In this document: piece after piece, positions 28,153 to 36,600 of the stretch
Layout: every line of letters begins with the position of its first letter
How positions within the stretch are numbered: position 1 is the stretch's first letter
Assembly (NCBI GenBank): GCA_002787635.1
Contig: PCXK01000012.1
Coordinates: forward strand, 1 to 47,086
Source: Alphaproteobacteria bacterium CG11_big_fil_rev_8_21_14_0_20_39_49
GTDB taxonomy: Bacteria > Pseudomonadota > Alphaproteobacteria > Rickettsiales > UBA6187
Length of the DNA stretch: 47,086 nucleotides
Direction of reading: 5' to 3'
Position numbers and translations under genes: made by a program
The notes under the pieces: model-generated
Told to the model about the DNA's origin: nothing
Database searches by the model: none
Seen by the model: the letters and a program-made list of their open reading frames with translations, nothing else

Positions 28153-29751
28153 ATGGAAAAAGATAAAAAAAGCATTGGGGATTTAATATATAATTTCGGT
28201 TTTATAGCAGTCGCATTGCTTGCCTTTTTTGTTTATAAAGCCTCGTTCTTTTTTGCTTTTTTTTATTATGAAGGCTTAAACTCTTACATTTTACTGATGT
28301 TGACAGGCTTTGTATTTGTTCTGTTGGGTGCAAAGATAAAAGATACCGACATTACCTGTACGATATTGCGAAGGCTCGGTAAAATGGTGGCTATAGGGCT
28401 GGCATTTTATCTTGTGGTTGAGCCGACAACATATGTTTCAGTCCAAAAAGAAACCGATCTGCTTGCCGATATATTGCGTTACGGTGATTTTCCGTCAATC
28501 ATATTTGCATTAATAGCGATACGCCGACCCGTATTTTTTATGCTGCCTGCCTTACATATTGTAGCTGCCCGTGAAATGGTAGATACTATCTCAGGGATTA
28601 CGATGGCATTCCATGATATTTATTACCTGTCGGATGCCGGTTTTTTGTTTGCTTTTTGCATTGTCTTGCTGGAATATTTTAAAAGGAAAAATAAATATAC
28701 GTCCGAACAAATAAATATAGCATATCAGTCTATAGCCTATGTTTCTATAGGTGTGCATATTGCGAATTATTTCTGGTCGGGTATAGCTAAGATGAGATTG
28801 GACGGTAGCCCGTTTGAGTGGCTACTGGAAAATGATATATCACAGCTATATATAGTTGCCGTTTATAAAGGTGTAGCTCCGCTTGGTACTCCCCCGCAGC
28901 TTGCTCAGTTTGTATATGACTCCTTAAGCAGCGGACATGTTTTCTTTAATGCGGTCACTCTGGTTGTACAGCTTTTGAGCATATTATTTATATTGAAAAT
29001 ATCATGGCTTAGAATATCGGCCGTTATTTTTGATATATTCCATATCGGTGTTTATGTTATCGGGGGTATATTGTTCTGGCCTTGGATATGGATGAATATT
29101 TCTATACTTGTTGCCACCCATAAGGTGAGGGATGCCGAAATTTATGATGTGTCAAAAATTGCTGCCGTTGTGACTATATTGCTGGGAGGAATGGGTCTTT
29201 TTCATACGGCTTTTCTGGGCTGGTATGATGTAAGGGACACGCGTTTTGTGATGCTACAGGCTAAAACCGTAGGGGCTGACAAGTGGGTAGATGTCCCTAT
29301 AGCTTATGCAGGGGCACACGCATATTCATTCTCGCACGGAAATCTTGATAAGGGTGTGCGTTCGGGGCATTTTCCTCCGAATGTAGCCGGTCTTTCATAT
29401 AGTGCCGATGAACGCAGGTTAAACGGCGAGTGTAAATTGCCTCCTGTCGATGAAAGTAAGTTAGAAACACCTGAAGATGAGAAAATAAGACTTGATAATG
29501 TTGAAAGATTCGTAAAAGCTATACATCAAGATGTTCTTGAAGATATGAATATGTACGGTAAATATTCATATTATATGAGGTTGCATCACCATCAGAGCAA
29601 TCCTTTATTGTATGAGGAGTTCCATAATATCGACCCTCGTGATATAGAGTATATTAAGGTTATAACTCGTTCGGCGTGTACGGATATGGTGGAAGGCAAG
29701 ATAAAGGACAAGATTATAAAGCAAGATGAGCAGATTATTAAGGTACGCTGA
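28153..29751 (+). CDS. Polytopic membrane protein, possibly HTTM-like
   Basis: The 532-residue protein has about nine to eleven hydrophobic segments in its first 350 residues, then a soluble C-terminal region of about 170 residues rich in His, Tyr and acidic residues. The segment HIANYFWSGIAKM, followed by a Trp-containing stretch, and later FHIGVYVIGGILFWPWIWMNISI, resemble the HTTM (vitamin K gamma-carboxylase-like) membrane family. HTTM genes are often paired with DCC proteins, and here the stop overlaps the start of such a gene. The family call is therefore supported by context but not firm; enzymatic function is unknown. Confidence 0.55.
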   Translation: MEKDKKSIGDLIYNFGFIAVALLAFFVYKASFFFAFFYYEGLNSYILLMLTGFVFVLLGAKIKDTDITCTILRRLGKMVAIGLAFYLVVEPTTYVSVQKETDLLADILRYGDFPSIIFALIAIRRPVFFMLPALHIVAAREMVDTISGITMAFHDIYYLSDAGFLFAFCIVLLEYFKRKNKYTSEQINIAYQSIAYVSIGVHIANYFWSGIAKMRLDGSPFEWLLENDISQLYIVAVYKGVAPLGTPPQLAQFVYDSLSSGHVFFNAVTLVVQLLSILFILKISWLRISAVIFDIFHIGVYVIGGILFWPWIWMNISILVATHKVRDAEIYDVSKIAAVVTILLGGMGLFHTAFLGWYDVRDTRFVMLQAKTVGADKWVDVPIAYAGAHAYSFSHGNLDKGVRSGHFPPNVAGLSYSADERRLNGECKLPPVDESKLETPEDEKIRLDNVERFVKAIHQDVLEDMNMYGKYSYYMRLHHHQSNPLLYEEFHNIDPRDIEYIKVITRSACTDMVEGKIKDKIIKQDEQIIKVR

Positions 29752-30125
29752 TGTATATAGTTTATGACGGAGAATGCCCGTTTTGTTCACGTTATGTGAG
29801 ATTACTCCGCTTGAAAGAAACGGGCGGGGTGGTAAAAATTATTGATGCTCGTACCTTAAGTAACGATTCGGATATAATAAAAAAGATTCATGAAAAGGGA
29901 TATACGCTAGATGATGGCATGGCTCTTATAATTGATGAAGATGTTTACCATGGTGATGAATGTATCCATAAGCTGGCTTTGATGTCTACCGGTTCTAGCC
30001 TGTTTAACAGATTTAACAGATTCGTGTTCAAATCAAGAAGGATTTCTAAAGTGCTATATCCTGTATTAAGGTCAGGGCGTAATTTTGCATTGCTTCTTCT
30101 CGGTAAAAAGAAAATTGATATGTGA
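29751..30125 (+). CDS. DCC-family thiol-disulfide protein (DUF393)
   Basis: The 124-residue protein starts MYIVYDGECPFCSRYVRLL, containing the D-G-x-C-x2-C motif that defines the DCC family, a thioredoxin-like redox group. DDGMALIIDEDVYHGDECIHKLALM in the middle and a basic C-terminal half complete the usual pattern. It overlaps the preceding membrane-protein gene by one base, so the two are probably co-expressed and may work together. The substrate is unknown. Confidence 0.87.
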   Translation: MYIVYDGECPFCSRYVRLLRLKETGGVVKIIDARTLSNDSDIIKKIHEKGYTLDDGMALIIDEDVYHGDECIHKLALMSTGSSLFNRFNRFVFKSRRISKVLYPVLRSGRNFALLLLGKKKIDM

Positions 30126-30171
30126 TTTTTTTAATATACTTGACAAAGCAAGATTTGTCTGAAATATAAGT

Positions 30172-31279
30172 TTAATCACATAAGAACTGATTATAAACCT
30201 CTTCAACACTTTGATCTACTTGTTGGTATTTTATGATACCCGCACCATCTACTATTGTGTTTGGATGTAGGTAGCCAAAATATTCCTCACCCTCTCTTAT
30301 AAAACGTTCACTATATCTTCCGAATTGTAAGCGGTTGAAGCCTCCGTTAATGCCAAATCTATGATGAGTTGGTCCTGCAACTACCTTTAGATTACTTAAA
30401 TTTCCGTTATATATATCGGCTTTAGGTGCTCCTGTATCACTAATAGTGTAGCATTGGTCGTCATAACGTAAGATAAAGCGATTTGCTGTAGCTGTGCCGT
30501 TGGATTCAGTTTCTGGAAAGCTTACTATTCCTTGTACTATCTGCCCCTTCTTAGTGCCTGATATAATTGCTATATGTAAAAGGTAATAGTTATCATCTAA
30601 ATCAAAAGACATGTTAGTTGGTCTTGATTTTGGAGGAGGGCTTTCTTGTTTAATTTCAAATATTTCTCCATCTCGTGGCGAGCGCATGTTGGCCTGCTCC
30701 ATTTCGTCGCCTTGTCCATCAAGGTGTATTATTAGTTTTGATACATAAGTGCCGTCCTTATTATATCCAAGCTCAGCAAGGTCTGTAGCAAATACTTCTA
30801 GTTCTTTAATATAACCCCCATTTGTTGGAATGGTCTGATATGGCGTTCCTCCGGAAATCTTGTTAACTAAGCCGTAGCCTTCCTACTTTAATCATGTCAC
30901 CAGTTGGTCTACCGTTTTCCCATTTTTGCATTATAGGTGAAAAGCTTGCAAGGCGTTTTGAACCCATCCAGTAACCTTGCTTATAAATTACACCGACCAT
31001 TACATAATCATCATTATATATTTCGGTTCTGTTTCCTCCATTGCCGCCATATTGTTTGCCTTTATATGGCTCTCCAAGAGTGCCGTCATAATTTATAGGG
31101 CGATAAATTGGTTGAAGGGCGTCAATTATTTCGCCATGTCGTATAACCAAACCTGCCAATACTTTTTTGTCATTTGATTTTTCTTGATAATCCGGTTGTG
31201 TTAATGAGTTAGCTTTTAGCGGTAATAAAGAGGCACAGACAAGTATAATATATGTAAAAAACTTAAGATTGTGGTTCAT
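30172..31279 (-). pseudogene. Secreted protein gene broken by one frameshift
   Basis: Two - strand frames join into one protein of about 368 residues. The 5' frame (31279-30863) begins with a signal peptide (MNHNLKFFTYIILVCASLLPLKANS) and ends shortly after GDMIKVG. One frame over, an open stretch continues without a stop from about 30885 to 30172, reading YGLVNKISGGTPYQ, LAELGYNKDGTYVSKL and on to the end. Dropping one base within 30866-30885 restores a single frame. The segment GLVIRHGEIIDALQPIY..YGGNGG faintly recalls jacalin-like sugar-binding folds, which I do not assert. It may be a real pseudogene, a phase-variable gene or an assembly error. Confidence 0.75.
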
Positions 31280-31381
31280 TTTAAGGTGCTTTTTATTATT
31301 TTAATACTACTTTTATATGATAGCTCTTGTTTTGTTGTTTATCAATAATGTTTTTTGATACTATAAAAGTATTAGTTTTAC

Positions 31382-31410
31382 TTGACATATTATATAAAAA
31401 AGCTTAAAAA
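31382..31410 (+). promoter_or_regulatory. Candidate promoter for the 61-residue orphan gene
   Basis: A perfect TTGACA (31382-31387) is followed after 17 bases by TAAAAA (31405-31410), a weak -10. It lies 36 bases before the small gene at 31446, in an AT-rich divergent gap. Confidence 0.35.
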
Positions 31411-31445
31411 GCATTTCTCAAATTTTTAATTGGTGGTAATTAGTT

Positions 31446-31631
31446 ATGTCTAAAAATAACCCTGCAAAACGTGTGAAAGCTGAAGTAAAAACATATAACG
31501 GTAAACCTGTTAAACCTGTTCTTTACGTCGGTACGCATGTCGGACACGGAAAATATATCGCCGTACAGTTTGATGACGGCAAAATGGCAGAAGATAAGTC
31601 CGGCAAGCCTTTGATGTGGGACGCTGTTTAA
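31446..31631 (+). CDS. Small hypothetical protein (61 residues)
   Basis: The product is basic at the N terminus (KNNPAKRVKAEVKTYNGKP) and continues VLYVGTHVGHGKYIAVQFDDGKMAEDKSGKP, ending in a Trp-containing tail. No signal peptide or membrane segment is seen. It has a candidate promoter and a GGTGG-type ribosome-binding site, and codon use like its neighbours, so it is likely real. I do not recognise the family. It faces the ETF-QO gene tail-to-tail with a gap of six bases. Confidence 0.65.
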   Translation: MSKNNPAKRVKAEVKTYNGKPVKPVLYVGTHVGHGKYIAVQFDDGKMAEDKSGKPLMWDAV

Positions 31632-31637
31632 TTCAGC

Positions 31638-33242
31638 TTACATATTCGGATATCTTGGGCCCCCGCTTCCCTCCGGACAAATCCATTTTATATTCTGGGT
31701 AGGGTCTTTAATGTCGCATGTTTTGCAATGTACGCAATTTTGTGCATTTATCTGTAATTTTTTACTCTCACCGTCTTTTATATATTCATAAACTCCGGCA
31801 GGGCAATATCTTTGCTCGGGACCGTCATAATCGGGTAAGTTCACACTGGTGGGGATGTCTTTGTTTTTTAATGTTAAATGCACAGGCTGGTCTTCTGTGT
31901 GGTTGGTGTTTGATAGCTGAACGGATGTCAGGCGGTCAAACGTAACTTTACCGTCAGGTTTGGGATATTCAATTTTCTTGCAGTCTGAAGCCTTTTTTAA
32001 GGAGTCATGGTCTGCATGATTTTTTAATGTCCACGGTTCAAGACCTACTAAAGCCGTGCTAAGTGCCGAATGTGCCAACCCTTTCCATAAGCCCCATTTG
32101 AATGCAGGGCGTATATTGCGTACTTTTTTCAGCTCTGAATATACCCATGATTTTTTCAGGCTATCTTCGTATGAGGACAGGTCGTCAGCTTCTCCTTTTA
32201 AGGCTTTTGCGACAGCTTCAGCTGCCAGCATTCCCGATTTCATTGCCGTGTGAGTACCCTTTATTTTAGGAACGTTCATAAAGCCTGCACCACAGCCTAT
32301 TATTGCTCCGCCTGCGAATACTAAATCAGGAATAGATTGTAAGCCCCCCTCGTTTAATGCCCTTGCACCATATGAGATACGCTTGCCGTTTTCTAATATA
32401 GGGCGTATCTTCGGGTGGGTTTTAAAACGCTGAAATTCTTCATAAGGACTAAGGTAAGGGTTTTGGTAGTCAAGCCCGACAACAAAACCTATAGCCACCT
32501 GATTATCTTCAAGGTGATACATGAATGAACCGCCATATGTATTTTTATCAAGCGGCCACCCTATCGTGTGGGTTATCGAGCCTTGCTTGTGGACTTCCGC
32601 CGGCACTTCCCATAATTCTTTAATACCCATGCCATAAGTTTGCGGATCGCAATTTTCACGAAGGTTGAATTTGTCAAAAAGGTCTTGCGTTAAAGAGCCT
32701 CTGCACCCTTCTGCAAATAATGTATATTTTCCTCTAAGTTCTACGCCTTGCTGATAAGAGTCTTTCTTTTCGCCTGATTTTGAAACTCCCATATCGCCTG
32801 TGGCAATTCCTACTACCTTATCATTTTCGTATAATATTTCAGATGCAGCAAAACCGGGATAAATTTCAACTCCCATATCCATAGCCTGCTGTGCCAGCCA
32901 ACGGCAGAAATTACCAAGTGATATAATATAATTGCCGTGATTATTCGCCTGTGGTGGAACGGGCAATCGGAGGCTGCCTTTTTCTGTAAGGAAAAAGAAG
33001 TTATCTTCCGTTGCTTTGGTGGTAAGTGGGGCTTGTTTTTCTTTCCAGTTAGGTATCAATTCGTTAAGAGAGCGTGGTTCAATAACCGCTCCCGATAATA
33101 TATGCGAACCTACTTCCGCACCTTTTTCCACTATAACAATAGCGGAGTCGGGAGATTCCTGTTTTAGCTTTATCGCAGCCGATAAACCCGAAGGTCCGGC
33201 ACCTACGATTACAACATCAAAATCCATTTTTTCACGTGACAT
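31638..33242 (-). CDS. Electron transfer flavoprotein-ubiquinone oxidoreductase
   Basis: ETF-QO takes electrons from reduced ETF and passes them to ubiquinone at the inner membrane. The 534-residue protein has the N-terminal FAD-binding motif VIVGAGPSGLSAAIKL, then GIATGDMGVSKSG, a second FAD region with GGAIIGCGAGFMNVPKIKGTHTAM, and a C-terminal 4Fe-4S domain. There the cluster ligands appear as CVHCKTC plus CPEG, and CPAG precedes them. Its partners etfA and etfB are at the end of the window. Start ATG 33242 follows a weak AGGC; an in-frame ATG at 33227 (MDFDVV) is an alternative. Confidence 0.96.
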   Translation of the reverse strand: MSREKMDFDVVIVGAGPSGLSAAIKLKQESPDSAIVIVEKGAEVGSHILSGAVIEPRSLNELIPNWKEKQAPLTTKATEDNFFFLTEKGSLRLPVPPQANNHGNYIISLGNFCRWLAQQAMDMGVEIYPGFAASEILYENDKVVGIATGDMGVSKSGEKKDSYQQGVELRGKYTLFAEGCRGSLTQDLFDKFNLRENCDPQTYGMGIKELWEVPAEVHKQGSITHTIGWPLDKNTYGGSFMYHLEDNQVAIGFVVGLDYQNPYLSPYEEFQRFKTHPKIRPILENGKRISYGARALNEGGLQSIPDLVFAGGAIIGCGAGFMNVPKIKGTHTAMKSGMLAAEAVAKALKGEADDLSSYEDSLKKSWVYSELKKVRNIRPAFKWGLWKGLAHSALSTALVGLEPWTLKNHADHDSLKKASDCKKIEYPKPDGKVTFDRLTSVQLSNTNHTEDQPVHLTLKNKDIPTSVNLPDYDGPEQRYCPAGVYEYIKDGESKKLQINAQNCVHCKTCDIKDPTQNIKWICPEGSGGPRYPNM

Positions 33243-33263
33243 ACTTTGCCTGCCTTGTTTGAG

Positions 33264-33334
33264 TGCGTCACTCTGAACTTGTTTCAGAGTCTATGTTTTT
33301 TTATAGAAGATGCTGAAATAAATTCAGCATGACA
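33264..33334. repeat. Palindromic repeat, family D, copy 2
   Basis: Begins TGCGTCACTCTGAAC and ends ATTCAGCATGACA. The left half pairs CTCTGAA with TTCAGAG. The right half AGATGCTGAA..TTCAGCATGACAA matches copy 1 at 25801-25870. It sits directly upstream of the ETF-QO gene, where that gene's promoter should lie. Confidence 0.8.
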
Positions 33335-33590
33335 ATTTTCATTATAGAATAAAAATCCAAAAATTCCAAATAAATAGGTTGTAAAGAACAATCCCACAAA
33401 CTACGATTGGTTGTGCGGGTTTTCTATGTATGCAACTATACGGTGTTATAATGGGGTATATTTTAAGCATATTCTGTATTTTATTAAGCCCTTTTATATT
33501 GCTTTTTGTTGCGATAAAGGTGTTGTTATTTGAGTGTTTGAGCGGCATAAAATCAAGAGACGGCAAGGCTGAATAACATTCTTTATAGCC
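33335..33590. other. Divergent intergenic stretch without a supported gene
   Basis: This lies between ETF-QO (- strand) and ileS (+ strand); the whole gap is 408 bases. It contains an imperfect hairpin (CCCACA near 33393 with TGCGGG near 33414) followed by TTTT, and a perfect TATAAT at 33447-33452 without a good -35. An 84-codon - strand frame here has no ribosome-binding site and no recognisable content, so I do not call it. Confidence 0.5.
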
Positions 33591-33618
33591 TTGCATATTC
33601 TTAATTTTTTTGTATTAT
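33591..33618 (+). promoter_or_regulatory. Candidate promoter for ileS
   Basis: TTGCAT (33591-33596) and TATTAT (33613-33618) are 16 bases apart. Transcription would start near 33625, about 26 bases before the ileS ATG. Confidence 0.45.
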
Positions 33619-33650
33619 ACGTCTTCTTTTATCATATTAAAATTGGCGTT

Positions 33651-36600
33651 ATGAAAAAATATTATCCTGAAGTTAGTTCCAGTCCTGATTTTCCGAAAAT
33701 GGAAGAAAACATAATCCGATATTGGAAGGAAAATGATGCTTTTGAGCAGTCCGTCGATAGCAGAGATGCAAAAAAAGACGGTAAGGATAATGAGTTCATT
33801 TTCTATGATGGACCTCCATTTGCAAACGGCTTGCCGCATTACGGGCATTTGTTGACAGGATTTGTAAAAGATATTTTTGCCCGCTACCAAACCATCAAAG
33901 GCAAAAAGGTTGAGCGTCGTTTCGGTTGGGATTGCCACGGGCTGCCCGCTGAAATGGGAGCGGAAAAAGAGCTGGGTATTTCAGGAAGGCATAAAATCGT
34001 TGAGTATGGAATAGATAAATTTAATGACAAGTGCCGCACATCTGTGATGAAATTCTCCGGTGAGTGGGAAAAATACGTTAACCGCCAAGCCCGCTGGGTC
34101 GATTTTCAAAATGACTACAAAACCATGGATACAGGCTATATGGAGTCTGTTTTATGGGCGTTCAAACAGCTTTATGATAAAGGGCTGGTTTATGAATCAA
34201 TGCGTGTGATGCCCTATAGCTGGGCGTGCGAAACGCCGCTTTCTAATTTTGAAACCAGAATGGATAATTCTTATCGTGAGAGGACGGATAAGGCGATAAC
34301 GGTTGCGTTTGAGTTAAAAGATAAGCCGAAAGGTGTTCCTGATGCAGATTCTTATAAAGTTTTAGCATGGACGACAACCCCGTGGACATTGCCGAGCAAT
34401 TTAGCTCTAGCAGTAGGTGAGGGGATTGAGTATGCTTGTGTGGTTGTAGAAGAAAATTACTCCCCCCTTGAGGGGGAGTCGGGCAGGGGCGAAGCCACTG
34501 ACCGTGGGGGGTATAATCAAGAAACATTGAAAAACTCCTCCTGCGATAAAACCCCCCACGATAAATTACAAAGTAATTTATCAACTCCCCCTCAAGGGGG
34601 GAGTAAGAGGGTTTGCTATATTATAGCTGTGTCTTCGGTTGAGAAATATTCTAAGGAAATTTTTAGTAAAAATAAGCTGCCTTTTTTTAAAAATGGGGTT
34701 TGGCATGAGGTGGATTTAGAAGGTGCAAAATCTAATGAAGTTGGCTTAGAAGAGTTTCCGAGTCTTCCTTCAGTCATTATAGATACTATAAAAGGCTCGG
34801 ACTTAGTCGGTCTATCCTACAAACCACTCTTCCCATATTTTACTGAAACTAAAAATGCGTTCAAAATAATCGCTGCGGATTTTGTGGCAGAAGGTGACGG
34901 AACGGGAATCGTTCATCTTGCCCCTGGGTTTGGTGAAGACGACTTTGACGCATGTAAAAAAGAAGATATAGCAGGGCTTTCTGACCCTAAAACGCAAGTT
35001 ATATGTCCTGTTGACCATGCAGGAAGATATACTGAAGAGCTATTGGGAATAATAGATAGAAAAAATATAAACCTTCCAATTTATGATGAAACTGAAGAGG
35101 TTATAGTATATTCGCTTGATAATAAACCGGAAGACGCACCCGATGCCGATAAATATCACATACTAACAAGCAAGCATGGTGATGATTGTGTTAATATAGA
35201 AGATAGATTTGTATGTATAGTGAAAAACTACTCCCCCCTTAAGGGGGAGTCGGGCAGGGGCGAAGCCACTGACCGTGGGGGGTATAATCAAGAAGCACTT
35301 GATAGGGCTAGGGAGCTTAGAAAAGAATCTACAAAAGAAGAAGCGAAACTTTGGAAATATTTAAGCGGAAAACAGCTAGATGGTTTTAGATTCCGGAGGC
35401 AGCAGCCAATATATAAATATATAGTAGATTTTTTCTGTCCTGCTGCAAATTTAATAATAGAATTAGATGGCAGTCAGCATGTCGAGCAAAAAGAATATGA
35501 TGATAAGAGAACTGCGTTTTTAGAATCTAAAGGTTATCAAGTTCTTAGGTTCTGGAATAATGAAGTTAACGAGAATATAGAGGGAGTTGTTGAAAAAATA
35601 TTGGACGTTTTGAAGAATAGTTCTCAAAATGCCCCCCACGAGATTTCTGCGAAATCTCAACTCCCCCTCAAGGGGGGAGTAGCTTCGGCTGAGCTGCAAG
35701 GTGAAAGTGTTTGTTATTTGATTCCGCTTAATAAAAATACAATATCTTATGTTATAAGCGATCCATATTTTAATCTTGGTTCATTCTTCTCTTATAGTTT
35801 AGAGTGTTTTGAAGATATAAATGTTTATTCAAAAGATGGTAAAGAGTTAAAAACATCAATAATCAACTCAGATTTCCTAGGCAATGAAACTCTAAAAAAT
35901 GCCTTATACCTTAAGAGACTCAGCGTTATCGCCCAAACCGAAGGAAAAAGCGATAGTGAGCCGTATAAGCCGGAGCAGTTGGAAAAGAACGGTTTGGTTA
36001 ATCTTCGTATAATTAATTACCTGAAACAAACAGGGCGGTTAATTAAAAGTGAAGACTATAAACACAACTACCCGCATTGCTGGAGAACCGACACTCCGCT
36101 TATATATAAGGCTGTGCCTAGCTGGTATGTGGAGGTTACTAAGTTTAAAGACCGTATGGTTGAGTTAAATCAGCAGATTAACTGGATTCCTAATCATGTC
36201 AAAGACGGGCAGTTCGGTAAGTGGCTGGAAAATGCCCGTGACTGGTCTATATCACGTAACCGTTTTTGGGGTTCGCCTATTCCTATCTGGCGTTCGGATA
36301 ATCCGAAAAATAATAAGCTATATGTGTTCGGAAGTATCAAAGAGTTGGAAGAGTTTTTTGAAGTCAAAGTTGAAGACTTGCACAGACCTTTTATCGATAC
36401 TCTGACCAAGCCTGACCCGGAGGACGAAAATTATACATTACGCAGAGTCGAAGACGTTTTTGACTGTTGGTTTGAATCAGGCTCTATGCCATACGCACAG
36501 GCACATTATCCGTTTGAAAATAAAGAATGGTTTGAAAGCCATTTTCCTGCGGATTTTATTGTGGAATATGTGGCACAAACACGTGGCTGGTTCTATACGC

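Noticed and set aside
33391-33424. Hairpin with TTTT as a terminator or RNA gene
   Set aside because: The stem has mismatches and there is no gene upstream on the + strand for it to end. No tRNA-like fold was found.
33342-33596. An 84-codon - strand open frame upstream of ileS
   Set aside because: No ribosome-binding site, no recognisable motif, and unusual composition with hydrophobic ends; it spans the likely ileS promoter.
34459-35680. Intein(s) in IleRS
   Set aside because: No intein splice motifs: the junctions lack the N-terminal Cys/Ser block and the C-terminal His-Asn followed by Cys/Ser/Thr. The ends are DNA inverted repeats instead.
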